From NCBI GenBank assembly GCA_003165275.1, contig PLSW01000118.1, forward strand, positions 1 to 34,961: 34,961 bases of DNA, written 5' to 3'. Source of the stretch: Caulobacteraceae bacterium. Lineage in GTDB: Bacteria; Pseudomonadota; Alphaproteobacteria; Caulobacterales; Caulobacteraceae. Below are positions 31,329 through 34,961 of this stretch, in pieces. A model generated the notes under the pieces. That model was not told the DNA's origin. It ran no database searches and saw nothing but the letters and a program-made list of their open reading frames with translations. Every line of letters begins with the position of its first letter. Position 1 is the stretch's first letter. The position numbers and the translations under genes are program-made.

Positions 31329-33155
31329 CTAGGGCGTCAGCCCCAGGGTCCGGCCCGGCGCCCCGGCGGCGTCGAAATAGGGTGTGTCGCCCACCGCCTG
31401 GGCGTTCAGGATGGTGACGAAGCCGTTCGCCGCCGGCGCGGACCGCCGGCTCTTCGCCCCATAGGCCGGGACGATCCCGCCGCGGAGGGTCTCTTTGAGC
31501 ACGCGGCCGGTCTCGCGGCCCTTGGGCTTCAGGTCGATGTGCAGGATCTGGGCGAGGGTGATGGCGATGTCGGCGTTGCCGACGGGCGCGGGGTCACGGA
31601 AATGCGCGCGAAAGTCCGGGCCGATGGCGGCCATGAAGTTATGGGTGTCGGCGCGGCCGAACGAACCGTGGATGCCCTGGCCCTGCTGCAGTTCGGTGTC
31701 GGCCACCTCTGCGCCGCAGACCTCAGGCCGGGCGCAGCCGGTCGAGAACGAGCGGAAGCTGACGATGATCGCCGGCGGCGGGGTCAGGGCCGAGCCGCGC
31801 ATGCCGACGGCGCTGGTGGGCAGGGCGCCTGGAACAGGACCCAGGTCGTCGCGCACGAAGATCGCGCCAGTGTAGTCTTCGGCGGTCAGGGCCGCGACGA
31901 TGCGGGCGGCCATGGTCTTGGGGGCCGGCCCGGTCAGCCAGATATGGTCGCTGCCGCCGTTGGGGGCGATGATCACCTGCGGACGGGCCGCATCGGCCCC
32001 GAGAATCTGCCCTGCATGACGAGGGTGAAAGCCGTCGCGAAGCTCGACCGTCAAGCCATTTGCGTCGAACAGCGGCAGGCCGAGCGCCGTCGAGAGGTCG
32101 ATCGCCAGGAAGCCGCGGGGGAGGAATCCCGCAGGGGTGTCGCCGAAGGTCATCTTCGCCGCTACGCTGCTTGCGCTCTGCTTTGAGGCGACGGAAAAGC
32201 CGTGGTCCGCGGTGACGACGACGTCCGTGGTCTTGTCGAGCCCTAAGCGCTTGAGCGCGTCGCGCAGCCGTTGCAGGTCATTGGAGGCGTTGCGGATAGC
32301 CGCCATGCTTGTCGGCCCGTTGATGCCGGGCGTCAGTGTGTTGAGGCTGTCGCCCTGGTTATGCTGGGTGCCGTCCGGGTCCCTAGACCAGAACACCATC
32401 ACGAAGGGTCTGTGGGCGGCCTTGAAGCGCGGCAGCAACACCTCGGCCGCCACCCGCGACAGCCAGTCCTGCTGTTCAACGTTGGCGACCCGGACGCCGG
32501 AGCCCCTGAAGTCGCCTGGCGAGGTGTTCAGCCCACGATCCGGTGTCGCGGTTGGCAGGCCCAGAGCCTTGATCGCCCTCACGATCTCGGGGGGCAGGGG
32601 AAATCCGTCCGGCCCGCCGGTGTTGTCGTCGATGACGATGCCGCCCTTGCCCTCGCGGGCGGTCACGTCCTGCACCGCGGCGGGCCCCAGCTTTCCGACT
32701 ACGGCGGTGGAGTAGCCCTGGGCGCGGGCGGCGGCGAGCAGGCTGGTCTCGTTCAGATAGTTGCCCCCGAACCGCTGGTTCATGTCTCCAAGGACCGCAT
32801 CGTCCTCCAGCGCCGCGACCTGGCCTCCGTAGGCCGCCGCCAGCGGCGGTCCGCCCGCATAGACCACATTGGCGAAGTCGCCGGTGTCTCCCAGCCGGTG
32901 TCCGGTGGCGATGGCGGAGGCGTTGGGCGTGGTGATGGTGGGATAAAGCGAGTGGCTGTTGCGCAGGTCCACGCCCTCGTCGCGCACCGCCGCCAGGGCC
33001 GGCGCCGTGTCCGCCGTCACCACCTCGGAGCGCAGGCCGTCGGCGACGAAGATGATCACATTGTGCGGCGGGCGGCGAAGTCCCAGCCCCACGGAAGCCA
33101 CGAGCAGGATCAGCGCCAGCCCCATCAGGCCGATCATCGCAGGACGCAATTTCAT
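31329..33155 (-). CDS. Exported alkaline-phosphatase-superfamily phosphodiesterase (NPP-like)
   Basis: A 608-residue protein. An N-terminal hydrophobic segment (about 8-26) is a signal peptide or anchor. The two-metal active site is intact: D39 (FVADGLRS), nucleophile T75 in YPTITTPN, D261 and H265 (DPDGTQH), D317/H318 (TADHGFS) and a late His in NGGSDHIWLTG. This matches the nucleotide pyrophosphatase/phosphodiesterase branch of the superfamily. It should hydrolyse phosphodiesters or phosphonates in the periplasm; the substrate is unknown. ATG at 33155 starts the hydrophobic segment. Upstream, the MgtC gene is on the same strand, separated by 77 bases. Confidence 0.88.
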   Translation of the reverse strand: MKLRPAMIGLMGLALILLVASVGLGLRRPPHNVIIFVADGLRSEVVTADTAPALAAVRDEGVDLRNSHSLYPTITTPNASAIATGHRLGDTGDFANVVYAGGPPLAAAYGGQVAALEDDAVLGDMNQRFGGNYLNETSLLAAARAQGYSTAVVGKLGPAAVQDVTAREGKGGIVIDDNTGGPDGFPLPPEIVRAIKALGLPTATPDRGLNTSPGDFRGSGVRVANVEQQDWLSRVAAEVLLPRFKAAHRPFVMVFWSRDPDGTQHNQGDSLNTLTPGINGPTSMAAIRNASNDLQRLRDALKRLGLDKTTDVVVTADHGFSVASKQSASSVAAKMTFGDTPAGFLPRGFLAIDLSTALGLPLFDANGLTVELRDGFHPRHAGQILGADAARPQVIIAPNGGSDHIWLTGPAPKTMAARIVAALTAEDYTGAIFVRDDLGPVPGALPTSAVGMRGSALTPPPAIIVSFRSFSTGCARPEVCGAEVADTELQQGQGIHGSFGRADTHNFMAAIGPDFRAHFRDPAPVGNADIAITLAQILHIDLKPKGRETGRVLKETLRGGIVPAYGAKSRRSAPAANGFVTILNAQAVGDTPYFDAAGAPGRTLGLTP

Positions 33156-33232
33156 GGAGGAGTCTTTCGCCGCGCTAGGGTGCGGCCTTGGTGGCGCCGA
33201 TTTGTTACAGCCGTGCGATGGCCGCGCGAGGT

Positions 33233-33925
33233 CTATTTGCTGATCCGGGCGAGATCAAATTCGAACAGGCCGGAAATCTGACCCAAACGCCCGGCGAGGG
33301 CGGTGAAGCCGGCCCGCTCGCGGGTCCTCAGGCTGGCGCGAAACTCAAACGTCTCGCCACCGTCCTTCAACTGATAGCTCAGGTCGCTGAGATCGACGTC
33401 GTGTTCGCCGAGCAGGGCCCTGAGCTCCACTTCGCTCGGCGCCGTCCCGATGCGGAAACGAAAAACCGCCATGGCGTAGACCTGACCGGGGAATGCGGCC
33501 TCAAGCCAGCGAAAGATGATCAGGGTCGTGAGCACCGCCCCGGTGGTCAGCGCCGCAGCGGCATACATGCCGGCGCCGCAGAGCATCCCGACGGCGGACG
33601 TCACCCAAAGGCACGCGGCGGTCGTCAGGCCCTGAACGCTCACGCCTTCCTTGAAGATCACCCCCGCTCCGATGAATCCAACGCCGGTAAGCACCCCTTG
33701 GCCGAGCCGCGAGGGGTCGAGGCGGTCCGGCGCGGACCCGAACACCCCGGGCAATACCCCCGGCTCAAGGGCGACGATGATCGCGGCGGCCGCGGCGAGG
33801 GCGACAAGGGCGTGGGTGCGAAATCCGGCCGCGCGGCCGTGATAGCTGCGTTCGAGGCCCACCAGGCTGCCGGCGAGCCAGGCGGCGCCGAGGCCTTCAG
33901 CGATGTCGATGATGTGGGCGAACAT
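33233..33925 (-). CDS. MgtC/SapB family membrane protein
   Basis: A 230-residue membrane protein. The N-terminal half has four to five helices with the MgtC hallmarks GLERSYHGRAAGFRTHALVALAAA (about 23-46) and LTGVGFIGAGVIFKEG...GLTTAACLWVTSAVGM (about 79-113). The C-terminal cytoplasmic part (about 150-230) looks ACT-like. Members support growth at low magnesium, acid tolerance or regulation of the ATP synthase in intracellular bacteria; the role in free-living species is less clear. ATG at 33925 has no strong ribosome-binding site. No Mg-sensing leader could be recognised in the short upstream region. It precedes the phosphodiesterase gene on the same strand. Confidence 0.92.
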   Translation of the reverse strand: MFAHIIDIAEGLGAAWLAGSLVGLERSYHGRAAGFRTHALVALAAAAAIIVALEPGVLPGVFGSAPDRLDPSRLGQGVLTGVGFIGAGVIFKEGVSVQGLTTAACLWVTSAVGMLCGAGMYAAAALTTGAVLTTLIIFRWLEAAFPGQVYAMAVFRFRIGTAPSEVELRALLGEHDVDLSDLSYQLKDGGETFEFRASLRTRERAGFTALAGRLGQISGLFEFDLARISK

Positions 33926-33999
33926 GGCGAATGATCCGTCGGCTGAGGGATCGGCAGCCTAGCCTGATTTGGCCCGTACCTCCAAAGTCGACCGAAGTG

Positions 34000-34227
34000 T
34001 CAGATCCAGCGGAACTGGCTGTTGTACACCGCCGTCACATGCGCCTTGCGGATGCTGAGGCGCGCCGCCTCATCCTCAAGACCCAGGCGGCGCGAAAACT
34101 CGATGGCGTCGTTGAAATAGTCGCAGGCGTCCTCATAAGCGTCCTTCGGGCGCGCCGCCTCGTACATCCGGTCGTAGGCCGCCTCGGCCAGGGCCTCCAG
34201 TTTCGCGATTTCGAGTCTGTCGCTCAT
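34000..34227 (-). CDS. Small helical cytosolic protein, unknown function
   Basis: A 75-residue, mostly helical and charged protein (MSDRLEIAKLEALAEAAYDRMYEAARPKDAYEDACDYFNDAIEFSRRLG...), ending YNSQFRWI. It has no signal peptide or membrane segment. ATG at 34227 follows a GGAG tract with good spacing, while an in-frame extension to 34293 is Arg/Gly-rich. It lies upstream of the MgtC gene on the same strand and is divergent from the DUF1003 gene. The repeated Ala/Glu/Tyr helices could form a helical hairpin. I do not recognise a family. Confidence 0.68.
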   Translation of the reverse strand: MSDRLEIAKLEALAEAAYDRMYEAARPKDAYEDACDYFNDAIEFSRRLGLEDEAARLSIRKAHVTAVYNSQFRWI

Positions 34228-34356
34228 TGCGCCCGCTCCGCCTTGGGCTTCCGACTCTCGGCGCCAGGGGCTGAGCGTCAAGCCCGCCTCCAAAACACGC
34301 GCTGCAGGCGCCGTAAGGCTAGGCTAAGACTGGGATTGCAGAATCGGAGATTCACC

Positions 34357-34923
34357 ATGCGCGAGCCCACGAAAACGCCGCCCAAGTCGCCCTCGACGAA
34401 AAAGGCCGCGCCCGCCGCCAAGCCAACGCCGGCCAAGGTGGCCGCGGCGGCGGGCGAGGCCGCCGTGGCGCTGCGCAAGCCCATGTCGCTGGAGGAATTC
34501 AAGAGGACCCGCAAACCCCTGCGCGACGTCAACAAGGAGCGTCGCGCCAAGCTGAAGCGCCTCGACCTGCTGGCGCTCTGGATCACCACCCGCGTCGGCA
34601 CCATGGGTTTCTTCCTGATCATCTTGGTCTGGACCGTGATCTGGCTCGGCTGGAACATGCTGGCTCCGAAGGATCTGCGGTTTGATCCCTTTCCCGCCTT
34701 CGTCCTTTGGCTGTTCATCTCGAACATGGTGCAGATCTTCCTGATGCCGCTGATCATGGTCGGTCAGAACATCCAGGGCGCGCACGCCGAGGCCCGCGCG
34801 GAGAACGACCTGGAAGTGAACGTCAAGGCCGAGCGCGAGATCGAGGTGATCCTCGAGCACCTGGAATATCAGAATGCGGCGATCCTGAAGATGATGGAAA
34901 AGCTGGGCTGCGACGCGTCCTAG
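34357..34923 (+). CDS. DUF1003 family membrane protein
   Basis: A 188-residue protein. A Lys/Ala/Pro-rich cytoplasmic tail (1-65, PTKTPPKSPSTKKAAPAAKP) leads to two transmembrane helices (about 83-105 and 114-137, with MGFFLIILVWTVIWLGWN and FPAFVLWLFISNMVQIFLMPLIM). A charged C-terminal tail (NIQGAHAEARAENDLEVNVKAEREIEVILEHLE) follows. This is the standard DUF1003 layout, with the diagnostic QIFLMPLIMVGQN. ATG at 34357 follows CGGAGA at seven bases. The function of DUF1003 is not established. The tail is longer than in typical members, and its low-complexity character could mediate nucleic-acid or lipid contact. Confidence 0.9.
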   Translation: MREPTKTPPKSPSTKKAAPAAKPTPAKVAAAAGEAAVALRKPMSLEEFKRTRKPLRDVNKERRAKLKRLDLLALWITTRVGTMGFFLIILVWTVIWLGWNMLAPKDLRFDPFPAFVLWLFISNMVQIFLMPLIMVGQNIQGAHAEARAENDLEVNVKAEREIEVILEHLEYQNAAILKMMEKLGCDAS

Positions 34924-34961
34924 GCGCCCGCGCCGCCGCCTAGCTAGTTCGCGTCCATAAA

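Noticed and set aside
1-34961. CRISPR array, tRNA, rRNA or insertion sequence
   Set aside because: No regularly spaced repeats, tRNA cloverleaf landmarks, rRNA segments, transposase frames or terminal inverted repeats were noticed when reading both strands.

Overview
The window is GC-rich, densely coded DNA from an alphaproteobacterium, most likely Caulobacterales (Caulobacter/Phenylobacterium type). This rests on strong G/C third-position bias, a Caulobacter-like promoter (TTGACG-N17-TAGAAC), a consensus chromosomal parS site, and typical families (TonB receptor, DUF6491-like, tandem M16 protease). The genus is an inference. No rRNA, tRNA, CRISPR or insertion sequence was seen.

Region 1 (1-12.8 kb) looks like a secreted-enzyme and uptake locus. 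A translationally coupled NarL-type response regulator and histidine kinase diverge from a TonB-dependent receptor. Next comes a 934-residue RTX-type GH16 glucanase with no signal peptide. Convergent with it is a type I secretion pair (HlyD-type adaptor and ABC ATPase) that probably exports it. The outer-membrane TolC component is not in the window. Divergent from the ABC gene is a lipoprotein with a very long Gln/Ala-rich tail.

Region 2 (12.9-24.8 kb) mixes housekeeping genes with phage head genes. After a HAD hydrolase lies an 18-bp perfect parS palindrome and an AT-rich island with a good promoter. Then come terminase small and large subunits, a portal, a prohead protease with scaffold-like tail, and a 61-residue stub resembling a capsid N-terminus. 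All are on the plus strand and in canonical head-module order. They are separated by cellular genes: M16 protease, inorganic pyrophosphatase, an SDR, and two small exported proteins. This is a dispersed or dismantled head module rather than an intact prophage or gene transfer agent.

Region 3 (24.8-35 kb) holds small envelope and stress genes (CsbD-like, glycine-zipper, His-rich), an SDR, an amidase, modE next to modB without modA or modC, an alkaline-phosphatase-superfamily enzyme, an MgtC-like protein and a DUF1003 protein. Two structured intergenic regions (19.4-19.6 and 25.4-25.6 kb) end in strong terminators and may carry an unrecognised small gene and a small RNA.
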